In this document: piece after piece, positions 31,896 through 42,490 of the stretch
Layout: every line of letters begins with the position of its first letter
Numbering within the stretch: the first letter of the stretch is position 1
Assembly (NCBI GenBank): GCA_024867545.1
Contig: JANFNE010000003.1
Coordinates: forward strand, 620,001 to 684,000
DNA: 64,000 bases
Direction of reading: 5' to 3'
Source: Phytopythium helicoides
Taxonomy: Eukaryota > Oomycota > Peronosporomycetes > Pythiales > Pythiaceae
Translations under genes and position numbers: made by a program
Notes under the pieces: generated by a model
Told to the model about the DNA's origin: nothing
The model's database searches: none
The model's input: only the letters and a program-made list of their open reading frames with translations

Positions 31896-33652
31896 ATGGC
31901 GACCGGCAGTGCCGACGCGACCGTATTCTACTCCAGCGATGATTGCACGACCTTAGCCCAGTACATCGAGTTTGCGGATACGAGCGAGTGTGGTGCCGGC
32001 AATAGCAGCCTTGAAGCCGTGTGTGTTTCGTCGTCCCCTTACGCGTACAAGTCCTTCTGCACCGAAGACCGCAACACGACCATAATCGACGCGTTCCACG
32101 ACCGCCCGTTCCTTGCGTACGACGTGTACGAGCACTTCTCGTGCACCGGCCGCATAAGGACACACGTCTACTCGGTCCAAGGGTTGCGTTGACATTGGAG
32201 GAGGTCAAAGTGTGTTAGCGGATCAGGACTCTACGGTCGGGTCTGCCACACTGAGCCTGTACACGAGCACTTCAAGCTGTTATTTAGACCCGACTTCAAC
32301 GTACAAGATCGAGACGAACATGCTGACCGACGCACTCTGCTTCAACCCCGATTTTACACAGTACTTAAAGTTTTACACCCAGTCAACCATGAAGACTGGA
32401 GGCTCTGGCGGTGGCTCTAGTGCGAGTGGGGACAGTCTGGGGAATAGTTCAATCACCACAGATCCCTCGACAACCGGCTCGGTTTCTGCGGGGGCCCCCT
32501 CCCCAAGTGCATCTACTCCAACCGGAAATACCACCGTAGTGACGCCCACCTCCGAAGTCAGCATCAGCGCGGTGGTCGCTGTTGTGATTGGATTTGTGGT
32601 GATACTTCTCATCCTCCTCGCGCTTGTGATGCGATGGCGGAAACGCAGAGCGAACGAGTCCTCTGACGGCTCTAAATGCCAGTGGTAGGGCTTATTATCG
32701 CCAGAGTCCTGGCATTCCTGGCACTCCTACAGCGTCCGGCACATCAAAACCGATTCAAGCGGCCAGCCAAAGTCTGTGGGATGACGAAGGCATCATATCA
32801 TGGCGCGTGCCGCGAGAGAAGGTGGTGCTTGAGCAGCTGCTCAGCCGCGGAGGCTACGGAGAGGTGTACAAGGGCACCTACAGCGGACAAGACGTCGCCG
32901 TCAAGATGCTGCTTCCTGAAAACCGGCGGAGCGTCAAGCACGTCAACGAGTTCCTGGTCGAGGTCAAGATGATGGCGACGCTCGAGCACGCGTGCATTGT
33001 GCAATTCATCGGCGTGGCTTGGGACTCGTTCAACGACCTATGCGTAATTTCCGAGTTCATGGCCGGGGGCGACATGCGCAACCTGCTCGTGCAGTACGCC
33101 GAGACCAACCACCCCACAGGATTCGACTACCACAAGGTCAAGATTGCGTGCAACATCGCGCACGCGCTCACGTACTTGCACTCGCTGGAGCAGCCCATCA
33201 TCCACCGAGACCTCAAACCCAGGAACGTGCTGTTTACGCCCGAGCTGGACGCCAAGCTGACAGACTTTGGTATCTCTCGTGAGCGCGTCGACCGCACCAT
33301 GACGGCCGGCGTCGGCACCTCGCTGTGGATGGCACCCGAGATCATGCTGGGCGACAAGTACGGCGTGGCGGCCGACATGTTCTCGTTCGGCGTGCTGCTG
33401 AGCGAGCTGGACGTGCACACGCTGCCGTACTCGCACGCCAAGGACGCGAACAATACGGATCATAAGATGCCGGACGCCGCGATCCTGCAGATGGTGGCGA
33501 TGGGGACATTGCGGGTGGAGTTCAGCGAGGGTGCACTACCGGAGGTGGTGGAGCTGGGTATCGCGTGCGTGGAAACGGACCCAACGAAGCGTCCGACAGC
33601 GTCGGAGGCGCTGTACACGCTACACAAGATCTCAAAGGAGGTGTGGGGTTGA
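31896..33652 (+). CDS. Receptor-like TKL kinase, three-frame (frame breaks)
   Basis: Single-pass receptor kinase. The ectodomain (from 31896) is cysteine-containing (FYSSDDCTTLAQYIEF, SSPYAYKSFCTEDRNTT) with NTT/NSS glycosylation-type sites. A Ser/Thr/Gly-rich stalk follows, then a membrane span (VVAVVIGFVVILLILLALVM) with a basic stop-transfer RWRKRR. Next comes a juxtamembrane segment with the typical WDDEGIISWRVPREKV, and a complete kinase: GGYGEVYKG, VAVKML, HRDLKPRNVLF, DFGISR, WMAPEI. The coding frame changes near 32160 and again near 32690. The hydrophobic LILAGTAQ just upstream of 31896 suggests a signal peptide in yet another frame. All kinase catalytic residues are intact, so these may be indel errors rather than decay. 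Direct product and ligand are unknown. Confidence 0.75.
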
Positions 33653-34228
33653 CCGGCTCCGCACTGGTCTGCTTCTGTTGCATTCTGAGGTTCGATAAGC
33701 GATTTGTGTTGAGATGTTTGACTTGCAACGCGCTTGAGGGGTGTTTATTCCCGTACTCACGCCAACGAGAACCACACTTCAATTTTTTTGTGCTTTTGAT
33801 ATGACACTCTGGATGTGGCTGGATCGCGTCGTTGGTGGTAAAGCGCACGTACTTGTCGCCGCCACACACCACGAGCCACACGCTCCGTCACGATACGCGT
33901 GCCTTGAAGGCAGCCTTTGGCCACGGCGCGCGACAAGTGGTACTGTAGATGCGCATGGCATTGATGGTCGTCGGATGAAACACCAGCATGAAGTCACCTG
34001 TTTTGATGTTTTGCATGTAGTTGAAGAGGAGGCGTATCTTTGCAATAGGTAAGATTGAAGGGAGGGTGATCAAACGAAACGGGGTCGGGTTCTCCATCCC
34101 CTGCAGCGCAGATGACCTGAACAGCGACGCCAGCTCGAACCTGCAACCTGACACAATGGCAGTGCAAACAACCGACAGAGCAGAACGAAGCGACTCCCGC
34201 CGACCAACTCGACCCGCTCGACATTCCT
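33653..34228. other. Region between kinase and broken pectate lyase
   Basis: Contains a probable minus-strand gene remnant (33785-34045). From about 34108 (CAGATGACCTGAACAGCGA) it becomes the conserved upstream region of the pectate lyase genes, so a duplication breakpoint lies there. Confidence 0.5.
33785..34045 (-). pseudogene. Coding-like remnant of unknown gene
   Basis: The minus strand reads IRLLFNYMQNIKTGDFMLVF then HPTTINAMRIYSTTCRAPWP and AAFKARVS, then after a stop or frame change VWLVVCGGDKYVRFTTNDA. The composition is protein-like and unlike random frames nearby. No start, no recognised family. It abuts the breakpoint at which pectate lyase-derived sequence begins. Confidence 0.35.
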
Positions 34229-34245
34229 CCTCATTCTCCAATTCG
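34229..34245 (+). promoter_or_regulatory. Oomycete Inr+FPR core promoter of pectate lyase 8
   Basis: CCTCATTCTCCAATTCG, 92 bases before the ATG at 34321; still intact although the gene is broken. Confidence 0.6.
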
Positions 34246-34320
34246 CATCGCCTCGAGCACATCAAGCTCCAAGCCACTCACTCGATCCACTACAAGAACA
34301 ACAACCAAACCAAGACTACC

Positions 34321-34816
34321 ATGGTCAACGTGCTCTCGGTCGCCGCACTCGCACTCGTCGCCTCGGTCGCCTCGGTCGCCAACGCCGAGATGATGCGCTC
34401 GGAGGCCGCCGCCATGCCCACGGGGACGTGGCCCGCCAGCAAGGGAACCGTCACGTACAGCGCGCCGTACACGGTCAAGAAGGGAGAGGTGTTCGACGGC
34501 GGCATGAAGACGTACGAGCTCTCCAACATCAAGTGCGACGGTCGAGACGGAGAGCGGCAAGAGCACGGCGGTGTTCCTCGTGGAGGCCGGCGGCACCCTC
34601 AAGAACGTGATCATCGGCAAGAACCAGATGGAGGGCGTCCACTGCGAGCAGAGCGGATGCACCATCGAGAACGTCTGGTGGGACGACGTGTGCGAGGACG
34701 CGCTGTCCATCAAGGGCGGCTCGGCCTCGAGCGTGTCCAAGGTCATTGGCGGCGGCGCGCGCTACGCCGACGACAAGGTGATCCAGCACAACGGTCTCGG
34801 CACGGTGCAGATCGAG
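34321..34816 (+). pseudogene. Truncated, frameshifted pectate lyase (copy 8)
   Basis: Starts with the same signal peptide and mature sequence as the intact genes and shares YELSNIK with copy 4. A one-base insertion at about 34541 (GGTCGAGACGG against GGTCAGACGG) shifts the frame. Homology to the other copies then continues to GTGCAGATCGAGGG at about 34816 and stops abruptly, losing about the last 90 residues. It lies about 3.5 kb outside the main array, beyond the kinase gene. Confidence 0.88.
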
Positions 34817-35404
34817 GGCGCTGCGGCTGAGGTCTTTGAGGGGTCTGGATGCGTGGGAACTCGGCTCACGAACTCGCTCGGTTCATGAAACTCCACGCTA
34901 CTAAGCAGCATGGATGCCATGCAGAGACTGCATCATTTGCAGTCCATTTCGTCACGTCAGGAGCTACAACGCTGGGGACCAAGGCGAGCATCAAGAACGC
35001 GGTGAAAGCCCCGAGGCTTCGCTCACAGCCGCTTACAGGGGGGAACGGATCGAAACTACACGTCGGCCAGATCAACTCGCACTTGCAACATGAGCCTCGC
35101 CCTCAACCTCCCGACAACCAAGCAAGCCTCATCATCGCTCTCCCTCTTCGAACGCTGCCCTCCTTGTTCACGATCGGAATGCACACTCTCGCGAGCCACC
35201 GTCACCAACGAAATGACGACCTGCCCCACCCATCGTCCGTTTCGCGCACCTTCAATGAGCATTCAACCCCCCGCCCGCGCTCTGATTGGCCCGCGCCGCG
35301 AATCCCCCGCCGCACGTTTCGCATCCTCCAAGCACCAGCCCCCCAAGCAGCACTCGCCTCGGTCTCACTTCCGCTCCTTCCGCTCCAGCCAGTCTCCAGT
35401 CGCC
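34817..35404. other. Upstream region of the enolase gene
   Basis: No gene seen. The pyrimidine-rich stretch at 35260-35400 leads into the enolase start codon. A possible initiator-like TCATTTGCAGTCCATTTC sits at 34932-34949. Confidence 0.4.
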
Positions 35405-36785
35405 ATGGTGCTCGCGCTCAAGCCGCTGGCCGCTCGCCTCGCCCTGCAGACGCGCGGCGCCCGCCACGCGTCCACGATCCAGTCGATCCACGCGCGCGAG
35501 ATCATCGACAGCCGTGGCAACCCGACGGTCGAGGTGGACCTGGTGACTTCGGGCTCCTCGCAGGTCTTCCGCGCGTCTGTGCCCTCGGGCGCGTCCACAG
35601 GGCATCCACGAGGCCGTCGAGCTGCGCGACGGCGGCCACCGCTTCCTCGGCAAGGGCGTGCAGCAGGCCGTGCGCAACGTCAAGGAGGTGCTCGCCCCCA
35701 AGCTCGTGGGGCTCGACCCCACCAAGCAGCGCGACATTGACGCGCTCATGCGCGAGATCGACGGCACCGAGAACAAGGGAAAGCTCGGCGCCAACGCCAT
35801 CCTCGGCGTCTCGCTCGCCGTCGCCAAGGCCGGCGCCGCCGCCAAGGACGTCCCGCTCTTCCAGCACTTTGCCGACCTCATCGGCAACGACAAGCTCGTC
35901 CTGCCCGTGCCCTCCTTCAACGTCATCAACGGCGGCTCGCACGCCGGCAACAAGCTCGCCTTCCAGGAGTTCATGATCCTCCCCACGGGCGCCGCCTCCT
36001 TCTCCGAGGCCATGGTCATGGGCTGCGAAGTCTACCACCACCTCAAGAGCGTCATCAAGGCCAAGTACGGCCAGGACGCCACCAACGTCGGCGACGAGGG
36101 CGGCTTCGCCCCCAACATCCAGAGCAACCGCGAGGGCGTCGAGCTGCTCATGACGGCCATCGGCAAGGCCGGATACGACGGCAAGGTCAAGATCGGCATG
36201 GACGTCGCCTCGTCCGAGTTCTACACCAAGGACGGCAAGTACGACCTCGACTTCAAGTCGGACGACAGCGACAGCAGCAAGTGGCTCTCGGGTGAGCAGC
36301 TCGGCGAGCTCTACGCTGAGCTCGCGCGCGAGTTCCCCATCGTCTCGATTGAGGACCCGTTTGACCAGGACGACTGGACGCACTACTCGTCCTTCACGGG
36401 CTCCATCGGCGAGAAGGTCCAGATCGTCGGCGACGACCTGCTGTGCACCAACCCCAAGCGCATTGCCACGGCGCTCGACAAGAAGGCGTGTAACGCGCTG
36501 CTGCTCAAGGTCAACCAGATCGGCTCGGTCAGCGAGTCGGTGGACGCCGTCGCGCTCGCGCAGAAGAACGGCTGGGGCGTCATGACGAGCCACCGCTCGG
36601 GCGAGACCGAGGACGCGTACATTGCCGACCTCGCCGTCGGCCTCAGCACGGGCCAGATCAAGACGGGAGCTCCGTGCCGCTCGGAGCGCCTCGCCAAGTA
36701 CAACCAGCTCCTGCGTATCGAGGAGCTGCTTGGCAAGGACGCCGTTTACGCCGGCGAGAACTTCCGCACGCCCAAGCTCGCGTAG
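35405..36785 (+). CDS. ENO: Enolase with mitochondrial-type presequence (one frame break)
   Basis: Converts 2-phosphoglycerate to phosphoenolpyruvate. The start is the ATG at 35405. The first 23 residues ([23 protein letters not shown]) are basic, hydroxylated and free of acids, as in mitochondrial targeting peptides. The enolase core follows: [76 protein letters not shown] and the C-terminal [10 protein letters not shown] single extra base near 35600 (CCACAGGGCATCCACGAG) breaks the frame after SGASTG; the other frame resumes with [18 protein letters not shown], the expected continuation. The gene is therefore probably intact in life. A mitochondrial lower glycolysis is known in stramenopiles, and this presequence fits it. 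Confidence 0.93.
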
Positions 36786-38523
36786 AGTGGAAGAGCTTAC
36801 GGCCGTCGGCAGTAGGACGCACCGCTTCACACATGATTCCTCGCGCGACACGAAATATATACCGGCACGAACGCATTCCCTCCATGAGTTGTGTACGATT
36901 GTATTGGCCCGCAGCATGGGCGTTCTCAACAGTTTCAGCAGCACGAGGAATCGACAAGGGGAGGTCAGAAACTGCTGCGACACGATCCCAGACGATGACA
37001 TGGGATCGAGAAGAGACGAAATAGGAGAAAGCGCCGCCGAAAAGCATCAAGTCGTCACCTTGCTTTCATCGCCCGTGGATTTTGATGCTGATGATCGTGG
37101 CGAGTCTTGAAAAAGAGCGTAGACATATCGACAACATGGCCATAGAGCACAACAAACCGAAAGCTGGAAGTTTCCGCTCGATGACTTGAATCGCTTGCAT
37201 GAGGAGATCGTTCGCACCGGAGATCGAGATGGAGAAAAACCGATCGAGTGCGTTGAGAAGGTGGCAGCCCGACGACAACGTATTCATTGGGCTTGCGTCG
37301 GGGGTCCAGGTTTCAACGGACCTCCGCAGTCGATTGCGAAGCACTGGTTGTCGCGGCAGCCAACACCAGCCACAAAACAGCAAGATACGCTCCTGTGTTG
37401 AAGCGACTCGTTTACTCCTGCGACGCATAGCTCACGCACGGCTAACTAGTGTACGTCACTGCATCAAGAGAAGCGCGCAACCAAGATCATCGGGAAGGTG
37501 GAGAGGGTCCATCCTGTGCGTGCGCGGGAACGCAATTGGCCCTCCTGGCGCAACATTTGATTGCGATCCTCATGCAAGAGTAGCTGGGCTGGCGGGGTGA
37601 CTGGTGCAGCACAGCATGAGCACAGTGCTGCCAACGTCGCAGCTACATATTGATCTCCGTTGCTCAGCGTCCCATGGTCGAAACGGCTGTCATCCAGCCG
37701 CATTTCACAGCCGCTTTTCACAGCCGACGACTCCAGAGATGAAAATCGCCATCTGGAGGCATTCGTCACAGATTAGTCACTGTCTGCAGTGGGAAAGCTG
37801 CCAATGCAAACGAGTTCCTCTCTCGCGGCGCTCCCTTGAGGCGGTCGCGCGGTCGTAAGGCGTTGCTGACGCAGGAGTGGACCTTTATCAGCGTGCAAAG
37901 CGTGCCACACCCAGGCACGTGCACCAGAACAGCCACCCGTGCGAGTCGTCGAGCCCAACGACGGCCGAGGCTGGATTTTCAACGTCCCTCGAGAAAAAAA
38001 AGCTCACCCTCATCCACGTCAGCTACTCGCACATCAGCCATCGACTCTGAATGCGAAGCAGCGTCGGACGCTCAGCGACTTGCTTTGAAGGCCGAGAGCT
38101 TTGGAAGCAGAGAGCTCAGCAGCGGAGACTGATGGCAAATCAGACAAAGTGCCAAGTTGGTTGGTTCGAGTGTTCGTTGACTGTATAGAGCTCGGTATGC
38201 GTCCAAGTCAGAGCTTGGGCTTACTGCCGCACGGTTGTCCAACTGGGTGAGCGTCCAATTGTCACACTTTTCGGGCTTTTCCTCCTGAAATCCTCATTTT
38301 CTCCGTCCTACTATACGTTTAACTAGGCTAAACATCCTATCCTCCTAGTTGAACAGCAAAGGGCCAAAATTTCCGAACCGACAGGTAGGGTTGAATCGCA
38401 CATCCATACTGCACCCAAGTGAGCCCGCCCATACTCCTTCCAAGTCCGCGCCGCCCCGTCTGCCTTCTCCATTTGTACCGTAGGTACCGGGCGGCTCCTC
38501 TTGCGAGCAGCTCGCCCGCTCCG
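36786..38523. other. Intergenic, 1.7 kb
   Basis: 3' flank of enolase and promoter of the PH-domain gene. A weakly coding-like minus-strand stretch at about 36850-37430 (ISISGANDLLMQAIQVIERK, FSYFVSSRSHVIVWDRVAAV, in two frames) could be a small or decayed gene, but no family is recognised and I do not call it. Confidence 0.35.
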
Positions 38524-38541
38524 CGCAATCTCCAATTTTCG
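38524..38541 (+). promoter_or_regulatory. Possible core promoter of the PH-domain gene
   Basis: CGCAATCTCCAATTTTCG resembles the oomycete initiator plus flanking region (YCAYTYY-N-CAWTTT), 24 bases before the ATG at 38566. Confidence 0.4.
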
Positions 38542-38565
38542 ACCGCGGGCAGCAGAGCGAGCGCC

Positions 38566-39558
38566 ATGCAGCGCGCCAGCGTGCGCTTTGAGGACGCGGA
38601 CGTGGCGGTGCTGGGCGACGCGGCGCCCACGGAGCGCCACACGATCGGCGGCGTGCTGAGCGCCACGATGCGGCTGAGCGAGCTCGCGCTCTCGGGCGGC
38701 GGCAAGCGCAAGCTGTCGCCGCACTCGGCCTCGCAGTCGGCGTCCTCGCTCTCGGACAGGCTCACGATGATGAACATCGGCACGCAGGAGCTGCGCGGGG
38801 CCGTGTACTACGGCTGGCTGTGGAAGAAGGGCTCCAGCTTCCGCACGTGGAAGAAGCGGTTCTTCCTCCTCAACGGATGCACGCTCACCTACTACACGCA
38901 GTGCTGCGTCATCTCGAGCGACCTGCTCGGAGGAGAGACGCAGGTGCTCGACCTGCCCGCCAAGGGAGGCCTCCGCGTGCGCGCAGCAGAACTCAGCGAC
39001 CAGACAGAGTTCGGCATACGAGTCACCAGCTCCAGCGGACGCGTGCTCTACATTCAGGCGGGCGACATCGCCTCCAGGCTACAGTGGATCAAGGCGCTGC
39101 GCGAGGCGCCCAGGAAAAAAATGCTCAACACCATGGTGCGCAAGACCATGGCCAGCGACATTATGCACTCGGTCGGCAGCCGACCGGGGCCAGACTACAT
39201 GGAGAGCAGCTTCGACGAGACCTCCATGAGTATCGACAGCAGCGACGACGGCAGCGAGGGCTTCTCGGGCTCGCCGATGCTCGCAGACAGGGAAGGATAC
39301 CTGTACATCCGCAAGCCTATCGTGCACACGTGGAGCAAGCGGTACTTTTCGCTGAATAACGGCCACCTCGCGGTGATGCGGCGGCGGCGCTCGGTGGCCC
39401 CGCAGGACAAGGCGCTCGAGGTCATCTCGGTGCACGCATACGCGACGCGGCACGACACCTTCAGCGTGCGGCTGAGCAACAACCGCGAGCTGCTGGTGCG
39501 CGCAGACTCGCCCGCCGAGGCGCAGACGTGGATAGAAGCGCTGCGCGTCAGCTTGTGA
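38566..39558 (+). CDS. Protein with two pleckstrin homology domains
   Basis: 330 residues, uninterrupted. After a 75-residue low-complexity N-terminus comes PH domain one (residues about 84-185): AVYYGWLWKKGSSFRTWKKR, FFLLNGCTLTYY, ending QWIKALREA. PH domain two (about 242-328): REGYLYIRKPIVHTWSKRYF, LNNGHLAVM, ending EAQTWIEAL. Both keep the N-terminal G-L/Y-K...W-KR-F strand pair and the conserved tryptophan of the C-terminal helix, so they are structurally credible and probably bind phosphoinositides. A serine/acidic linker of about 55 residues separates them. The in-frame extension upstream of 38566 has no other ATG that improves the fit. Role likely in membrane recruitment; no enzyme domain present. 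Confidence 0.88.
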   Translation: MQRASVRFEDADVAVLGDAAPTERHTIGGVLSATMRLSELALSGGGKRKLSPHSASQSASSLSDRLTMMNIGTQELRGAVYYGWLWKKGSSFRTWKKRFFLLNGCTLTYYTQCCVISSDLLGGETQVLDLPAKGGLRVRAAELSDQTEFGIRVTSSSGRVLYIQAGDIASRLQWIKALREAPRKKMLNTMVRKTMASDIMHSVGSRPGPDYMESSFDETSMSIDSSDDGSEGFSGSPMLADREGYLYIRKPIVHTWSKRYFSLNNGHLAVMRRRRSVAPQDKALEVISVHAYATRHDTFSVRLSNNRELLVRADSPAEAQTWIEALRVSL

Positions 39559-40235
39559 GGAGGAAGGGCTCCTCATTGATAGGTGACAGAGCTAGACGTC
39601 CGACGCAGGACGCGACAACTGGCCTGCGGCGACTCGCACGGCCTTTATAACATATAAACGAAATTTTGCCACCCTCCTCTGGTCACCAGCATATCTCCGT
39701 GGTGATGCCATCATGTGCTCACGGTCTCGGCTGCAAACGAGCCACACGCTTGCAGTACTCGCTCGCGTTCGTTGACCGCTGACTGAGTCAGTGACTCGCC
39801 TCTGACCAGCTCCTTCCCCCGCCACAAGGGGACAGCCGCCTCCACGCCAGCCTGGAAGCTTGAACGTCTCGAACACCAACAGACCACCGGCGCCACGACG
39901 GACCAGCGGACGGCGCCGGAAGATACGCGACCGTTGCGGTGGATGCGCTGGACCCGCTCGAAATCGAGTCAGCGCGAGATGACGCATCATCATTCCAGCC
40001 AATCCCGTCCCTGAACAGTTCTTATCCACCAATCAAAATCCACCACCCCTTCCATTGGTCATACATTCGCAAAATACATCTGGATTGGCTGAAAATAAAA
40101 CGTAGGAAATGTCGCGCCAAGGTCGCACGAAGCGCTTCCAGGCGCCTCGCCAAGCCCATATAAAGCTCAGGCTCGACGCCACCTTCCTGCCTGCCTGCCT
40201 GCCTGCCTACCTGCTCGCCTCGCCACTCGCCCAGC
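39559..40235. other. Intergenic before PRP38 gene
   Basis: No convincing gene. A (CCTG)n tetranucleotide repeat sits at about 40187-40206, directly in the leader of the PRP38 gene, and several ATTGG/CCAAT motifs occur at 39998-40095. Confidence 0.5.
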
Positions 40236-42264
40236 ATGTCGCGCAGCGCGCTGACGCGTCAGTCGCTGATGAAGTCGATGCGCGCGCAGTCGGGCGAGTC
40301 GCAGCCGCCCGAGGCCGTCGAGCGCCGCGTCAAGAACGACGAGCTGCCCATGTGAGTTGCGACGAGTTGCGGGGCCGAGGGACAAGGTCGACTGACGCGC
40401 GGGCCGCAGCCACGGGAACGAGACGACCTACAACCTCAACACGCTGCTGCACCAGAACATCATGCAGTCCGACTACTTCCACTCGCTCTAGTGCGTGCGC
40501 TCCCGCGGACGCGGACGCGAGCGACGACGCTAACGGCCACCGATTGTTGACGCGCAGCAAGTTCAAGACGTACCACGAGGTCGTGGACGAGATCTACTAC
40601 CGCGTCGACCACGCCGGTGGGTTTGGCCTGTTGGTGGTGGTGGTGGGGTTGTGGGTCCGATAGAGGACGGATGATGCTGACTTTGATGCTGCGAACGCCA
40701 CTAGAGCCGCTGTCGCCGGGCACGGCGCGAGTGCCGTCCACGTGCTTCTGCCTTCTGATGAAGTTCTGTCTCATGCGACTGACGACCAAGCAGATGCAGG
40801 GCCTGCTGCGCCACACGGTAGGTAGGCGCGCTGACGAGTCTGCTGGATTTCCGCTGGATCAGCCTCGCTGACCAAATTCTGGCGCAGGACTCGCCCTACA
40901 TCCGCGTGGTGGGATTCCTGTACCTGCGGTACACGTGCGACCCGGAGAAGCTGTGGTCGTGGTATGAGCCGTATCTGGAGGACCCAGAGGAGTTCAACGC
41001 GTCTGCTAACCCGAGCGTCAAGACGTGGGTGTGGTTGATTCATCGTGATGGGATTTCCTCCATTCTAACTGCTTGTGCTTCATGTAGCACGATCGGTGAG
41101 TGGCTGGTGAGCCTTCTAGAGGAGCAAAACTACTTTGGCACAATCTTGCCTCGCCTCCCTAAGAAGATCCAGGATGATATCAACGTCAAGGTGGGTGCCA
41201 CGGGACTTTTTGAATTCAAATCGCCTTACTAAACGCGTTGTACCAGCTCCTTCTCCACGGCCGCAAGAAGGAGCGCGCAAAGGAGAACTTGTCGATCGTC
41301 GAATTCCTCAAGCCGGGAACCAAAATCCGCGCCATGTATTCCGATGACGACAATGAGCCAGCGGTAAGGGCACCCAACGCAATACCAGATCCTGCATTTG
41401 AGCAATGTTAACGTGATGCTCCTCGCAGATGTACGACGCCGTGATCGACTCCGTGGAGGAGAACAACCAGTACTGGGTAAGTAGGTTTTGCCACTTTGGT
41501 TTCTGTAAGGGAGTGCTGACATTCGTCGTGCTTAAAGGTTACCTTCCCAGAATATGGGAACACTGAAAAGGTTGGACTCGGTGATATCGAGTTTGACCGC
41601 AAGAAGACGAGCTCAAGGGCTCCTCGCTCCGCCAGTCGCTCGAGGTCGGCGTCTCGCCGCGACAGTCGCAAGCGTGACAGAGACAGAGACCGCGGTCGTG
41701 ATCGTGATCGTGATCGGCGGGGACGCTCTCGCTCTCGTGAGCGTTCGCGTAGATCTCGCTCGCGATCGCCTCGGCGTCGTCGCTCTCGCTCTCGTTCTCG
41801 CTCAGCATCCCGCCGTCATCGAAGCCGTCGGAGCCGGAGTCCTGAAGGGTGCGTATTTCTTCAGCACCCATTTGCACGCAGTTGACTTGGTGCTCACAGT
41901 GTGCGTTGCATCTCGGCAGATCGGGAGCGGTTTCGAAGGAGGACTTGCTCCAGCAGGTCCGCGAGCGCGAGCGTCGCAAGGCCGAGGCTGTTGGCCGCGA
42001 CTACGCAGCTCGTCCAGCTAGCTACAAGGGCTCTCTGTCGCTCAAACTCGACCGGTACACGACTCGCCGCCGTTCCAAGAGCCCAGTCAAGCGCACGGAG
42101 GTCGTGGCCCCGCCCACTCGCCGCTCTCCATCACCCAAGCGTCAGAGCCAACCAGCAGCAGCTCCGCACCAGTTAGTCGCGAAGCAGAAGAGCGCATGCG
42201 CAAGCTACGCGAGATGTACGGCGACGCGTCGACCAGCAAGCCCTCAGGCGACGACGACGAGTAG
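40236..42264 (+). CDS. PRPF38B: PRP38-family pre-mRNA splicing factor, ten exons
   Basis: Spliceosome B-complex protein. Exons inferred from GT-AG sites and frame: 40236-40351, 40410-40490, 40558-40616, 40705-40817, 40888-41024, 41088-41190, 41247-41363, 41429-41476, 41538-41848, 41920-42264. The spliced product reads NETTYNLNTLLHQNIMQSDY, YHEVVDEIYYRVDHAEPLSP, CLLMKFCLMRLTTKQMQGLL, HTDSPYIRVVGFLYLRYT, TIGEWLVSLLEEQNYFGTIL, then an arginine/serine tail (RSRSRERSRRSRSRSPRRRR). The PRP38 core is complete. In exon 10 the frame slips near 42150. In the next frame SREAEERMRKLREMYGDAST runs to the stop at 42262-42264, the usual PRP38 end, so a one-base indel is likely. Intron sizes are 47-88 bp. 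It is the most intron-dense gene in the window. PRPF38A versus B is not settled. Confidence 0.88.
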
Positions 42265-42450
42265 ATCCCCCCGGTCTCCGCCCTCGTGGCTGGTCCGACC
42301 GATAGCGAACGGTGTCAACGCACTAGACCGCGTTGATGTTGAAGTGTCTCCATCATTGGCCAAAAGCGCTCGTCATTATCTTCCAATCCCCTCCCCATCC
42401 GTCAGCCACCTCACTGCTCGTCACTCGCCAATCCGCCACCTCCAGCAACA

Positions 42451-42455
42451 AGCAG

Positions 42456-42489
<34 letters not shown>
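42451..42489 (+). repeat. (CT)n microsatellite
   Basis: About 19 CT units interrupted near the end by a TTTC, immediately 5' of the rhodanese gene's ATG, where it forms a polypyrimidine leader. Confidence 0.9.

Positions 42490-42490
<1 letters not shown>

Noticed and set aside
35502..37001. 499-codon antisense frame over enolase
   Set aside because: Codon-bias shadow of enolase, with a leucine/valine/arginine-biased composition and no motif.
36850..37430. Minus-strand coding-like stretch after enolase
   Set aside because: Only weakly protein-like, in two frames, no family and no start; noted in the intergenic entry instead.
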